From Methylophaga sp. UBA2689 (GTDB lineage Bacteria > Pseudomonadota > Gammaproteobacteria > Nitrosococcales > Methylophagaceae): a DNA stretch of 32,158 nt. Position numbers and translations under genes: made by a program. The DNA lies in contig DELT01000045.1 in NCBI GenBank assembly GCA_002354555.1, positions 1-32,158 of the forward strand. Reading direction: 5' to 3'. Under the pieces are notes generated by a model. That model ran no database searches. It saw nothing but the letters and a program-made list of their open reading frames with translations, and was not told where the DNA came from. Positions within the stretch are counted from its first letter, which is position 1. Each line of letters begins with the position of its first letter. Positions 7,472-16,384 of the stretch are shown piece after piece.

Positions 7472-8800
7472 TCACTTTTTGAATAATGCGATAGATTCAA
7501 CGTGACTGGTATGTGGAAACATATCCATGATGCCGGTCTGAACAAGCGTATATCCATATTGATTTACTAGCTCACCGGCATCACGTGCCAGAGTGGCGGG
7601 GTTACAGGAAACGTAAACAATAGTTTCTGCACCCAATTCAGCAATCTGACCCAGCACCTCAAAGGCACCGCTTCTGGGAGGATCAAGTAATACTTTTGTG
7701 AATCCTTCCTGTGCCCATGGATAATCTTTTAATTGGGTTATCGTTAGATCAGCCATTTCAAATACAGCGTTGTCCAAACCATTCATTGCGGCATTGCGCT
7801 GTGCATGTGCCACCAGAGATTTGTCCCCTTCTACCCCTATGACACTACTTACACGTTTTGCCAGTGGCAGCGTAAAGTTACCCAAACCACAAAACAAATC
7901 CAGTACCCGATCACTTTCCTGCAAATCAAGCAATTCAATCGCCTTGGCAATCATTTTATGATTGATACCGGCATTGACCTGGGTAAAGTCGCCCGGGGCA
8001 AATTCCAGTCTGAGACCGTCTTCAGGTGCATAATGCAGTTGTGGTGCTTCAGGCCATAACGGACTGACGGTATCCGGCCCGCCTGATTGAAGATAAATCC
8101 ACAAATCCTGTTGCTGACCATAGTTGATCAATTTTTGCTTATCCGTTTCGCACAATGGATCCATATTTCGGAAAACCAAAGCTGTGTTGACATCATCCAT
8201 CGCCACTTCTATTTGTGCAATTCGGTTATATGCTTCCAGGCCAGCGATCATCTCTCCCAACTCTTCCAGGCGTAATCCAACGCGTGGGTCCAGTACTTCA
8301 CATTGCGTTAGCTCAGCCAGATAAGGCGAACCTTTCTCTCTAAAGCCGACCAGTACTTTTTCTTTTTTGGTTACATAACGGACACCCAATCGCGCTTTAC
8401 GTCGATAGCCCCATAAAGGACCGGTTAACGGAGCTAACCAGTTCTCTGGTGTGAGTTGTCCAAAGTGCGATAGCTGTTCCTTTAAAGTGTCTTGTTTCAG
8501 GCTTAATTGAGCTTCTGGTGCCATATGCATCAAACTACAACCACCACAAACACCAAAATGCTGGCATTTTGCTGCAACGCGATCAGCGGAGGCGGACTCA
8601 ACCGAGATTACTTTGGCCTCATCATATTTTTTATGCAGCCGGGTATACTTAAATGACACATTTTCACCCGCCAGCGCTCCGTCGACAAAGACGGTTTTAC
8701 CCTCAATTCGGGCAATGCCACGACCATCATGAGAAAGACTCTCTATAGTTGCCTGAACAGCTTCTGTAGGGAGCCGTTTTCTGTGATTACGTCGTGCCAT
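7472..8800 (-). CDS. rlmD: 23S rRNA (uracil-1939-C5)-methyltransferase
   Basis: The 442-aa protein begins with a TRAM domain (about residues 13-70). It then carries the iron-sulfur cysteines Cys79, Cys85 and Cys88 (KCQHFGVCGGC), with a likely fourth in LTQCEVLDP. The methyltransferase domain has the SAM-binding motif VLDLFCGLGNFTLP and the catalytic nucleophile in VYVSCNPATLARD. Family members methylate U1939 of 23S rRNA. AAAGG lies about 10 bases before the ATG. The gene is separated from the upstream ydbH/ydbL group by a terminator, so it probably has its own promoter, although none was identified. Confidence 0.95.
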   Translation of the reverse strand: MARRNHRKRLPTEAVQATIESLSHDGRGIARIEGKTVFVDGALAGENVSFKYTRLHKKYDEAKVISVESASADRVAAKCQHFGVCGGCSLMHMAPEAQLSLKQDTLKEQLSHFGQLTPENWLAPLTGPLWGYRRKARLGVRYVTKKEKVLVGFREKGSPYLAELTQCEVLDPRVGLRLEELGEMIAGLEAYNRIAQIEVAMDDVNTALVFRNMDPLCETDKQKLINYGQQQDLWIYLQSGGPDTVSPLWPEAPQLHYAPEDGLRLEFAPGDFTQVNAGINHKMIAKAIELLDLQESDRVLDLFCGLGNFTLPLAKRVSSVIGVEGDKSLVAHAQRNAAMNGLDNAVFEMADLTITQLKDYPWAQEGFTKVLLDPPRSGAFEVLGQIAELGAETIVYVSCNPATLARDAGELVNQYGYTLVQTGIMDMFPHTSHVESIALFKK

Positions 8801-8828
8801 TTGTTAAACCTTTAAACGAAAATTACAT

Positions 8829-8865
8829 AAAAAAAGTCCGGTCATACTTTTGCATAACCGGACTT
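8829..8865 (-). terminator. Terminator downstream of the YdbL-domain gene
   Basis: AAGTCCGGT (8834-8842) pairs with ACCGGACTT (8857-8865). On the minus strand the hairpin is followed by a run of seven T, ending about 30 bases before the rlmD start. Confidence 0.88.
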
Positions 8866-8881
8866 AAACTTGATTGAAAAT

Positions 8882-9481
8882 TTATTTTTGCTGCCAGCTA
8901 CCGCCTTGCTGATACCACCAACCTTTGGTTGCATTGCTTATCCAGCGTCTGGCAAAGGTTTCCTGGATCTCAGATTCCCATTCAGGATGACCATTGGCAC
9001 GGGCTATTTCAGCGTATAAGGCGTTACGATCCTGATTCTCTTCTGCAATCAAAGTATTTACCGTATTACGATCTTTTAATGGCACCGCAGAGGCATCACG
9101 CAGAGTAATCAAACCGTTACTGGTTAACCCTACAGCCCCAGTTTGATAAAACGGATGCAGTTTCTCATGGCGCTGTTTCATTTTTGCCTGCAAGGCATTA
9201 ATCGCCGGCGAATTAATATTCAAATTGGCTTCTGCCTGTGCAGGAGTGACCAACCAGTTCAAGACCTGCATAGCAAGTGGTAGATTCTGTTTTAAAACAC
9301 TACTGGTATCTTCCGATTCAGTCGGTTGTGGCTGGTTCGGGTTATCACGTCCCCAAACATCCTCAATAATTCGATCTGCAGCTTTTTCAGCAGCCGCTGC
9401 CGGAAAATAGATATTGATTGTCACGCAGGAAATCAGCATTAACCCTGCGGTACTGCCCATTAACCATTTTAATAAACCCAT
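8882..9481 (-). CDS. YdbL-domain (DUF1318) lipoprotein
   Basis: The 199-aa product starts with a lipoprotein signal whose lipobox LISC places the lipidated cysteine at residue 19, followed by VTINIYFPAAAAEKAAD. The C-terminal 100 residues match E. coli YdbL in layout: GAVGLTSNGLI, then NTLIAEENQDRNALYAEIAR, then a tryptophan-rich end. In E. coli three proteins work together: YdbH (inner membrane to periplasm), YnbE (outer-membrane lipoprotein) and YdbL (periplasmic, keeps YnbE from self-assembling). Here one protein seems to carry both the lipoprotein anchor and the YdbL domain. It lies 11 bases after ydbH, with AAAGGAAA before its start. Confidence 0.82.
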   Translation of the reverse strand: MGLLKWLMGSTAGLMLISCVTINIYFPAAAAEKAADRIIEDVWGRDNPNQPQPTESEDTSSVLKQNLPLAMQVLNWLVTPAQAEANLNINSPAINALQAKMKQRHEKLHPFYQTGAVGLTSNGLITLRDASAVPLKDRNTVNTLIAEENQDRNALYAEIARANGHPEWESEIQETFARRWISNATKGWWYQQGGSWQQK

Positions 9482-9492
9482 TCGATTTTCCT

Positions 9493-11553
9493 TTATTGAA
9501 TAACTGGCCCGTCACTTTGACTGACCGCTTTTAATCTGGCGATTAATTCTGGCCAATCCACCTCGCGGTTATAACCAATCACATTAATCCATGGTGGCAG
9601 ACCTCCACCCTTAACAATATAGTACCCCTGCTCTGCGGTTTCTATACCATCCATTTGACAGATAGAGTTCATCAAACGACAACTTAGACCAATTTTGCTA
9701 TAGGAAAAATCTTCAAACAGGCCCATAAAGCCACGCGATAAAATGGCGGCCGGACCACCACCAATCTGCGAAAGATTATTGACGGCACGCTGACTTATTC
9801 GCCGCCGACCTGGATCCTCTTCTGGTGTCTCAAATAATGCATCAAATTGCACCGGTTGCCAGTTTGATAAGCGTAAATTATGGATACGACCATCTAATTT
9901 GCCGCTTATATTACCAAAATCGAAAGTATTGGTGAGCGTCTGTAGATCCAGACGGTTAATATCGATATTGGCATACAACTGAGGCAGGCTTCCGAATGGC
10001 TGTTGTAAACGGAGATCTCTAATCACCGTTGTGCCATCAAATAATTTCAGTAACAATGCGCCATCGACAGTGATCTCTTCATCAGCATAACTGACTTTGG
10101 GGATCATGCCGGACAATTTACCTTGAAGCGTTGGCCAGCCCAGTAAAGGACTTAATTGATCCATTGAAATCGGGCTTAATAATCCCTCAAACTGCCAGCT
10201 TCTTCCCTGCTCTTCATCAAGACTTAATTGAAAGTCATTCAAAGATAATGCTCCATCCAGAATAGGTAATGACAAATTGGAAAATTGAATCTGATTCTGA
10301 CTCGCTTCTGCCTGTAAGGTCGAACCACCCAATGGCAAGGATAAAATAGAAGCCGAGTTCCAGCGTAAATCAATCGGTATCACTGACGCCTGATTAGTCC
10401 AGCCAAGTTTTCCTTCGAGGTTATCAATAGCAAATCGTCCAGCATCATCGACTATCGTGACCGACTGTAAATTCATTTGAAACTGATATTGCTCTGGCTG
10501 CCATTGCAAACTGGCGGTTAACTCCCCGCTGGTTTGCAAATGACTCAGGGACGAACCTGGAATAAACGGTTGCAGCCAGTCTTTATATAATTGTGCTAAA
10601 TCGGTGCTGCTGAGATCCATTTGCAGATGCGTTAATTGCGCTGCCTCACCATTTAGCTGTGCATTGGCTGAAATAGAAGTGCTTTGTGCAAATTCAATAT
10701 CACTTATCTGCCATTTTTTGTTGGCATTATTAAATTCTCCTTCACTGCTTAACGTGACCGATTGTTCAGACAAATCCAAAAATATCGGTTCAAAATAGGT
10801 CTGGCCCTTATCGATATTCAGCGTTTGCTGCCATGACCAGCGGTCATTTTCGATTTGCAGCGCCAGCTGTATTTGGGCCGCCAGGGCTTCGCCTGCATAA
10901 CTTCCGGTAGAATCAGCAAACATTACATCTCTTAGTTTTCCGGAAACCTTTGCCGAGGTTAAGCGTGTTTGATGACCAGTAAGTTCTGCATCAACATTGA
11001 TTACGGCATTGATATTCCATTGCGAAAGCCTCTCCAGTTGCTTTTCATTAACGTATGGACCGATAAACTTAAACAAACTGTTTAACGCAATATTTTTCCC
11101 GGTCAGCTCAGCTTGCCACTGTCCCTGTTGGTAATCTGCCTGCACATCCATGTTGCCTTGATCCAGCTGGATGCCTGTTAAAGTCAGTTGATAATTTTCT
11201 TCTTCTGCACGAGATTTAATATTGAAGGCTATTTTTTGGTTTCCCAAAAGGGCATGGCTGAAATCCAGTTGACCAGACTGACAATCTATTTGCCCGGATA
11301 ACCAGCGTAAGGTTTCACAGCGCAGTCTGACATTTGATAGCTGACCTACTGGTTCGGTTAACTGCACCTGTTTGGCAGTGGCGGTAACCGCTAACCCTGT
11401 GGATTGTAAATTTATTTCAACTTGCAAATCAGTGATGTCGATTTGCTCACTCGACCAGGAACCGATTTGAATAGCCATCTGTTCTATGGCCCATACCGGG
11501 GCAATGGCTACGAATAACAATAAGGCTAGTGAATATCTGGCCCTGGCTAACAT
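9493..11553 (-). CDS. ydbH: YdbH-family AsmA-like protein, probable intermembrane phospholipid transport
   Basis: The 686-aa protein has an N-terminal hydrophobic signal or anchor (MLARARYSLALLLFVAIAPVWA) and a long, beta-strand-rich body of repeated alternating patterns. It ends with the conserved YdbH/DUF block containing LDGRIHNLRLSNWQP, FETPEEDPGRRRISQRA and GGGPAAILSRGFMGLFEDFSYSKIGLSC. E. coli YdbH (about 880 aa) is thought to form a hydrophobic groove that carries phospholipids to the outer membrane, redundantly with TamB and YhdP. This copy is shorter. Its ATG overlaps the cysM stop (TAATG), and it is followed by the YdbL-domain lipoprotein, the partner expected from E. coli. Confidence 0.85.
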   Translation of the reverse strand: MLARARYSLALLLFVAIAPVWAIEQMAIQIGSWSSEQIDITDLQVEINLQSTGLAVTATAKQVQLTEPVGQLSNVRLRCETLRWLSGQIDCQSGQLDFSHALLGNQKIAFNIKSRAEEENYQLTLTGIQLDQGNMDVQADYQQGQWQAELTGKNIALNSLFKFIGPYVNEKQLERLSQWNINAVINVDAELTGHQTRLTSAKVSGKLRDVMFADSTGSYAGEALAAQIQLALQIENDRWSWQQTLNIDKGQTYFEPIFLDLSEQSVTLSSEGEFNNANKKWQISDIEFAQSTSISANAQLNGEAAQLTHLQMDLSSTDLAQLYKDWLQPFIPGSSLSHLQTSGELTASLQWQPEQYQFQMNLQSVTIVDDAGRFAIDNLEGKLGWTNQASVIPIDLRWNSASILSLPLGGSTLQAEASQNQIQFSNLSLPILDGALSLNDFQLSLDEEQGRSWQFEGLLSPISMDQLSPLLGWPTLQGKLSGMIPKVSYADEEITVDGALLLKLFDGTTVIRDLRLQQPFGSLPQLYANIDINRLDLQTLTNTFDFGNISGKLDGRIHNLRLSNWQPVQFDALFETPEEDPGRRRISQRAVNNLSQIGGGPAAILSRGFMGLFEDFSYSKIGLSCRLMNSICQMDGIETAEQGYYIVKGGGLPPWINVIGYNREVDWPELIARLKAVSQSDGPVIQ

Positions 11554-12440
11554 TAGTCTGCCGGAAACACACCCGTGGAAAGATAGCGATCACCACGATC
11601 GCAAATAATGCAGACGATCACAGCATTGTTAACCGTTTCCGATAATCGTAACGCAGCAGCAACACTGCCACCTGATGACACACCACAGAAAATGCCTTCC
11701 TCGCTGGCCAGTTTGCGCATAGTGTCTTCAGCAAGGTTCTGTTCTACATCCAGCGTCATATCTACTCGTTCCGGCTCAAAGATTTCCGGCAGGTAAGCGG
11801 CTGACCAGCGTCGGATACCCGGTATTTTCGAACCTTCGACCGGTTGAACCCCGACTATCTGAACGGCTGGATTCTGTTGTTTCAAATATCTGGAAACACC
11901 CATGATGGTGCCAGTGGTTCCCATGGCGCTGACAAAATGGGTTACTTCACCATTGGTATCCTGCCAGATTTCAGGTCCGGTCGTTTCATAATGTGCTAAT
12001 GGATTATCAAAATTACCAAACTGATTCAGGACTTTGCCTTCCCCCATCGCCTGCATTTGCAGCGCCAAATCACGTGCGGACTCCATTCCATCGGTTAAGA
12101 TAATTTCTGCACCATAAGCCCGCATTGAGGCCCGCCGCTCCGAACTCATGTTTTCCGGCATAATCAGAATCATCCGATATCCCAGAATGGCGGTGACCAT
12201 TGCCAGCGCGATGCCGGTATTGCCGCTGGTCGCTTCAATCAGCGTATCACCAGGCTGAATATCGCCTCTCAGTTGAGCATGGCGAATCATGCTGGCTACC
12301 GGACGATCTTTAACTGAACCCGCAGGGTTATTACCTTCAAGCTTGGCCAGAATGGTATTACTGGTATTGCCGGGCAGTCGCTGTAAACGGACCAGAGGTG
12401 TATTGCCTATGCAGGATTCAATGGTGGGATATTGTGACAT
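11553..12440 (-). CDS. cysM: Cysteine synthase B (O-acetylserine sulfhydrylase)
   Basis: The protein is 295 aa from the ATG at 12440. It shows IGNTPLVRL near the start, the PLP lysine in EGNNPAGSVKDRP and the substrate loop EATSGNTGIALA, and later SSGGSVAAAL. The LEGNNPAGSVKDR form and the length favour CysM over CysK. It makes cysteine from O-acetylserine with sulfide or thiosulfate. The frame stays open 17 codons further upstream inside acpS, but GGAAGG lies properly before this ATG, and homology begins with SQYPTIESCIGNTP. Only one base separates it from the acpS stop, and its own stop overlaps the next start. Confidence 0.94.
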   Translation of the reverse strand: MSQYPTIESCIGNTPLVRLQRLPGNTSNTILAKLEGNNPAGSVKDRPVASMIRHAQLRGDIQPGDTLIEATSGNTGIALAMVTAILGYRMILIMPENMSSERRASMRAYGAEIILTDGMESARDLALQMQAMGEGKVLNQFGNFDNPLAHYETTGPEIWQDTNGEVTHFVSAMGTTGTIMGVSRYLKQQNPAVQIVGVQPVEGSKIPGIRRWSAAYLPEIFEPERVDMTLDVEQNLAEDTMRKLASEEGIFCGVSSGGSVAAALRLSETVNNAVIVCIICDRGDRYLSTGVFPAD

Positions 12441-12441
12441 T

Positions 12442-12822
12442 CTAGCCTTCCACCAGAACAACATAGGCGGTGGCATAATCACCATCGTCACTTAGACTGA
12501 GCATAGCGGTCTGGATATTTTTTTCTGACAGTAACTGCTCGGCATAATGATTAAATACCAGTTCCGGTTTGCCCAGACTATTATTACGCACGGCGATATG
12601 TTGCAGGCTTAGTCCGTCACGAAAGCCTGTGCCCAGGGCTTTGGCCGTTGCTTCTTTTGCAGCAAACCGTTTTGCCAGAAATGCGGCTGGTTGCTGGTTT
12701 TTTTGAAACTGCTCGAATTCGCTGTCATCCAGAATACGCTGAGCGGCTTTATCGCCGTATTTGTTTAACATTTCAGCGATACGGGGAATATGCACTAAAT
12801 CCGTGCCGATGCCACTGATCAT
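12442..12822 (-). CDS. acpS: Holo-[acyl-carrier-protein] synthase
   Basis: The 126-aa product carries the magnesium-binding motif IGTDLV at residues 5-10 and [13 protein letters not shown] at about 52-64. It transfers 4'-phosphopantetheine from coenzyme A to a serine of acyl carrier protein. Its start overlaps the pdxJ stop by four bases (ATGA). The pdxJ-acpS pairing is conserved across proteobacteria. Confidence 0.96.
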   Translation of the reverse strand: MISGIGTDLVHIPRIAEMLNKYGDKAAQRILDDSEFEQFQKNQQPAAFLAKRFAAKEATAKALGTGFRDGLSLQHIAVRNNSLGKPELVFNHYAEQLLSEKNIQTAMLSLSDDGDYATAYVVLVEG

Positions 12823-13550
12823 GAATGCCGTGCACCTAACATCAGTTTTTTCATTTCCCGGACGGCTTCCTGAAATCCGGTAAAAAATGATCGTGCCACA
12901 ATGGCGTGGCCGATATTCAATTCCACCAGCTCTTTAATCGCTGCGATGGGTCTTACGTTGTGATAATGCAAACCATGACCAGCATTCACCTGCAACCCCA
13001 TAGCATGGGCTTTTTCAGCGGCCTGACGGATGATTTTCAGCTCATGTTGGGCTTCTGCCGCTGAACTGGCTTCGGCATAACGACCGGTATGTAACTCAAT
13101 GACCGGTGCACCACAGGCTGCGGCAGCTTCAATTTGCTTCATTTCAGGATCAATAAATAACGAAACAGTAATGCCGGCTTCTGCTAATCGGGTACAGGCG
13201 TCATGCATTCTGGATTGTTGCCCGGCAACGTCCAGACCACCTTCAGTAGTTAATTCTTCTCTACGTTCCGGTACCAGACAGCAATCAGCTGGACGGTATA
13301 GTTCAGCGATGCCAAGCATCTCTTCGGTTACCGCCATCTCCAGATTCATTTTGGTTTGCAGAATATCGGCCAGCATTCTGACATCACGATCCTGGATATG
13401 CCGGCGGTCTTCACGTAGATGCAAAGTAATACTGTCAGCACCGGCTTGTTCAGCTTCAATAGCTGCCTGAATCGGATCGGGGTAACGGGTACCGCGGGCT
13501 TGTCTTAACGTGGCCACATGATCAATATTAACGCCAAGATAAATCGACAT
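12819..13550 (-). CDS. pdxJ: Pyridoxine 5'-phosphate synthase
   Basis: The 243-aa TIM-barrel protein starts [17 protein letters not shown] and contains [17 protein letters not shown] and the C-terminal [11 protein letters not shown]. It condenses 1-deoxy-D-xylulose 5-phosphate with 3-amino-1-hydroxyacetone 1-phosphate to give pyridoxine 5'-phosphate, the last ring-forming step of vitamin B6 synthesis. AAGGAA precedes the ATG. It sits 12 bases after recO and overlaps acpS, as in E. coli. Confidence 0.96.
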   Translation of the reverse strand: MSIYLGVNIDHVATLRQARGTRYPDPIQAAIEAEQAGADSITLHLREDRRHIQDRDVRMLADILQTKMNLEMAVTEEMLGIAELYRPADCCLVPERREELTTEGGLDVAGQQSRMHDACTRLAEAGITVSLFIDPEMKQIEAAAACGAPVIELHTGRYAEASSAAEAQHELKIIRQAAEKAHAMGLQVNAGHGLHYHNVRPIAAIKELVELNIGHAIVARSFFTGFQEAVREMKKLMLGARHS

Positions 13551-13562
13551 GATGTTCCTTAA

Positions 13563-14282
13563 TTAATTCACTGCTTTAGGGCCGGCATAACGTTGCATTT
13601 CAGCAAACAACTGCCGGCTTTTCAGCGGTTTGCCATCCAAATGATAGTTTATTATCAAACGCATTAATTGTTTTGTTTCATTGAGGCTAACCGGATCACT
13701 CAGTTTTTCCTGCTGAAGCTGTGACAAACTGGCTCCTGAAATAATCCGTTTTCTGTCATTTGCCAGACAAGGCTGCAATCCTAGCTCCGGCTGATAACTG
13801 TAATGCTGTTGATCGGACACTGGCTCACCCTGACTATCGTTGTTCAGGTCCAGCCCATAACCTAATGCTTCCAGTAGCCGCTTTTCAAAAAGTCTTAACA
13901 CTTGCTCAGCCTGATCAGCCTGCTGCAAACCATCCAAAGCTTTTTGATAAGCTTCAAACACCATTGGTTCCGCTTGCTGCTGGGTTAACAATCTGACTAA
14001 TAATTCATTGATATAAAGACCGCATAAAGCAGCATGTCCCTGCAACCAATAGGGTGCGGTGGTCGTCTCAATTTTGCTTAATGTAAGCAAGTCACCTCTT
14101 CCAAACCAGTTTAGCCATAGCGGTTGGAATAATTGTAATGGGTTGTTGTGACGGCGTTTGTTCTGGCGCATGCCGCGAGCTACCAGGCTTAGTCGACCAT
14201 AATCTTCGGTAAACACATCCAGCAAAAAACTGGTTTCCCGATAAGGGCGTTGGTGTAAAACAAATGCCTGGGTGAATTCCAC
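13563..14282 (-). CDS. recO: DNA repair protein RecO
   Basis: The 239-aa protein has an OB-fold N-terminus (AFVLHQRPYRETSFLLDVFTEDYG, then LVARGMR) and a helical C-terminus with ALGYGLDL. It mediates loading of RecA on SSB-coated DNA with RecR. The start codon is GTG, with AGG eight bases upstream; no better in-frame start was found. No zinc-binding cysteine cluster is visible. It lies 12 bases after era. Confidence 0.92.
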   Translation of the reverse strand: MEFTQAFVLHQRPYRETSFLLDVFTEDYGRLSLVARGMRQNKRRHNNPLQLFQPLWLNWFGRGDLLTLSKIETTTAPYWLQGHAALCGLYINELLVRLLTQQQAEPMVFEAYQKALDGLQQADQAEQVLRLFEKRLLEALGYGLDLNNDSQGEPVSDQQHYSYQPELGLQPCLANDRKRIISGASLSQLQQEKLSDPVSLNETKQLMRLIINYHLDGKPLKSRQLFAEMQRYAGPKAVN

Positions 14283-14294
14283 CGTAATGCCTAA

Positions 14295-15200
14295 TCAGAG
14301 ATCGTCGTTATAGCCCAGATTTCTGAGCATGCGCTCGTTATCAGACCAGCCTTCACGCACTTTGACCCATAATTGCAAGAACACCTTACAGTCAAATAAC
14401 TTTTCCATATCTTCTCGGGCATCCTTACCGACTTGCTTAAGCAACTCACCTTTTTTGCCAATAACAATGGATTTCTGACCACTACGTTCTACATAGATAA
14501 CCGCGCTGATACGATACATACCGTTATCATCTTCAAACTGTTCAATATCAACCGTCAATGAATAAGGCAGTTCCTGACCTAAATGGCGGAACAGCTTTTC
14601 ACGGACCATTTCGGCCGCCAGGAAGCGTGAACTTCGATCGGTGAGTTGATCCTCATCAAAGATCATCTCACCTTCCGGCATTAACTTATAGATGGACTCT
14701 TCGAGAGATTCCAGATTGATGCCTTTACGCGCTGATAAAGGCACGATATCGGTAAATTTGAATAATGCAGCCAGCTTTTCTACCTGTGGAAACAAAGTAG
14801 CTTTATCTTCTAATTTATCAATTTTATTCATCACTAAAATGACTGGCTTGCTGGTTTCCTTTAATTTCTGTAATACCCGCTCATCCTCTTCGGTCCACTT
14901 CATGCCTTCGATAACAAACACCACGACATCGACATCTTCTACCGAAGCCGCTGCAGCACGATTCATATATCGATTCATGGCACGTTTGCCATCACTGTGG
15001 ATACCCGGCGTATCAACGTAAATGAACTGTCCCAATTCAGAGGTTTTAATGCCCAGAATGCGATGACGGGTGGTTTGCGGACGGCGCGAGGTAATACATA
15101 ACTTTTGACCCAATACCCGATTAATCAGGGTGGATTTGCCGACATTGGGGCGGCCGATAATGGCTACATAGCCACTGCGAAAAGCAGGTTGATCATTCAT
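14295..15200 (-). CDS. era: GTPase Era (16S rRNA-binding)
   Basis: The protein is 301 aa, the usual Era length. G1 is GRPNVGKSTLINRVLG, the switch I region is RPQTTRHRILGI, G3 is DTPG and G4 is NKID. The C-terminal KH domain contains VIGKKGELLKQVGKDAREDMEKLF. Era assists 30S maturation and binds the 3' end of 16S rRNA. Its ATG overlaps the rnc stop by four bases. Confidence 0.97.
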   Translation of the reverse strand: MNDQPAFRSGYVAIIGRPNVGKSTLINRVLGQKLCITSRRPQTTRHRILGIKTSELGQFIYVDTPGIHSDGKRAMNRYMNRAAAASVEDVDVVVFVIEGMKWTEEDERVLQKLKETSKPVILVMNKIDKLEDKATLFPQVEKLAALFKFTDIVPLSARKGINLESLEESIYKLMPEGEMIFDEDQLTDRSSRFLAAEMVREKLFRHLGQELPYSLTVDIEQFEDDNGMYRISAVIYVERSGQKSIVIGKKGELLKQVGKDAREDMEKLFDCKVFLQLWVKVREGWSDNERMLRNLGYNDDL

Positions 15201-15880
15201 AATTTTGACTCGATTAGCGTCAGGGCACGTTCAGCGGCTTTTTTTTCAGCCTTGCGATGACTGCTTCCCTGAGCCACCACTAATTTATTCAGCAAACTTA
15301 CCTGACAAGAGGCTTCAAAAACCGGCTGTTTATCAGCAGATTCAATTTCTCTCACACTGTATAGCGGCAAAGGTAATTTGCGGCTTTGTAGTAATTCCTG
15401 CAAACGGGTTTTAGGATCTTTTACGGTTTCAGTGACGTCAATAGAATCCAAACGTTCATCATAAAGGCGCAGGATCAAAGGTTTGACGATATCAATTCCA
15501 CTATCCAGAAACAGTGCACCTAGAATAGCTTCCACCGCATCGGCCAGAATTGACTCACGGCGGAAACCACCACTCTTCAATTCCCCCTGACCGAGGATTA
15601 ATACTTCACCTAATTTAAGTTCGCGGGCTATTTCTGCCAGGGTTTCCCCTTTCACCAGGCTCGCACGTAGGCGACTCATCTTGCCTTCCTTGGCTTGTGG
15701 AAAACGATTAAACAGTTCTTCGGCAATCACGAAACTCAAAATCGCATCGCCCAGAAATTCCAGACGTTCATTATTTTTTGGATCAGCACTGCGATGTGTC
15801 AGAGCCTGCAATAACAATGTTTCATTTTTAAATTGAATGCCAAGTTGCTGGCAGAGTTTTTTCTGTTTGATGCTTGTCAT
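15197..15880 (-). CDS. rnc: Ribonuclease III
   Basis: The 227-aa protein has the catalytic signature NERLEFLGDAILSF at about residues 36-49, a second acidic set in ADAVEAILGALFLD, and a C-terminal double-stranded-RNA-binding domain from about residue 157. It cleaves double-stranded RNA in rRNA processing. It overlaps both neighbours by four bases (ATGA), so lepB-side to era is a translationally coupled series. Confidence 0.97.
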   Translation of the reverse strand: MTSIKQKKLCQQLGIQFKNETLLLQALTHRSADPKNNERLEFLGDAILSFVIAEELFNRFPQAKEGKMSRLRASLVKGETLAEIARELKLGEVLILGQGELKSGGFRRESILADAVEAILGALFLDSGIDIVKPLILRLYDERLDSIDVTETVKDPKTRLQELLQSRKLPLPLYSVREIESADKQPVFEASCQVSLLNKLVVAQGSSHRKAEKKAAERALTLIESKL

Positions 15881-16263
15881 CGATTTGTCGGTTCCGGTTC
15901 CACATCCACTTCGGTCACAAAATGCCCTACTAAATCAATGTGGGCAAAAAACGGTTTCCGCACTTCATAATCAAGCACTATTTTGGTGACATAAGCATTG
16001 CTTCTGCCACGGAATAATTCGATATTTTCTTTTTTTACGCTGGAGATATAACCGGTATTAAACCGTTTGCTCAGTAGCAACATCACTTGTTGATTGCTCA
16101 GCTTGTTGTTTTTTAATTCGGCTTCCATAGACTTCATGATTTGCAAAACGCCATAGTATTCCTGATACATCGGCACCAATCGCATGGTTAAGGTGGCAAA
16201 AAAAGCAATGATTGCCAGTACAATCACCCAACTGATTAGTGTCATTCCCTGTTGTTTTTTCAT
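15877..16263 (-). CDS. DUF4845 membrane protein (lepB-rnc interval protein)
   Basis: This 128-aa protein has one N-terminal transmembrane helix (about residues 9-30, SWVIVLAIIAFFATLTMRLVP) after a short basic start MKKQQGMTL, and a small extracytoplasmic domain. The N-terminus resembles the type IV pilin class III signal in outline, but no clear cleavage glycine-phenylalanine pair is seen. Members of the DUF4845 family sit between lepB and rnc in many gammaproteobacteria; function unknown. AGGAG precedes the ATG, and this SD directly abuts the head of a dispersed repeat (16274 on). Confidence 0.8.
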   Translation of the reverse strand: MKKQQGMTLISWVIVLAIIAFFATLTMRLVPMYQEYYGVLQIMKSMEAELKNNKLSNQQVMLLLSKRFNTGYISSVKKENIELFRGRSNAYVTKIVLDYEVRKPFFAHIDLVGHFVTEVDVEPEPTNR

Positions 16264-16273
16264 AATGCACTCC

Positions 16274-16380
16274 TAGGACTTGTTTAACTTTCCTCGCCAC
16301 CACTGCTGGAGGCACCTTTCATCATACAAGGCGGAAATGACTTATTTAGATTCTATAAATCATTTCCAATGGAAAAACTC
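16274..16380 (+). repeat. Diverged copy of the dispersed repeat, between lepB and DUF4845
   Basis: The head TAGGACTTGTTTAACTTTC matches the minus-strand head of the element at 1-118 (TAGGGCTTGTTTATCTTTC) at 17 of 19 bases. Like that copy it continues through a TC/CC-rich stretch to a CAAGGC block, then a hairpin with a TTTAG...CTA-type loop. Here the stem is GGAAATGA (16333-16340) with TCATTTCC (16360-16367). It fills the only sizeable gap in the lepA-to-rnc series, so the element may act as an intra-operon spacer or attenuator. Confidence 0.55.
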
Positions 16381-16384
16381 GCCT

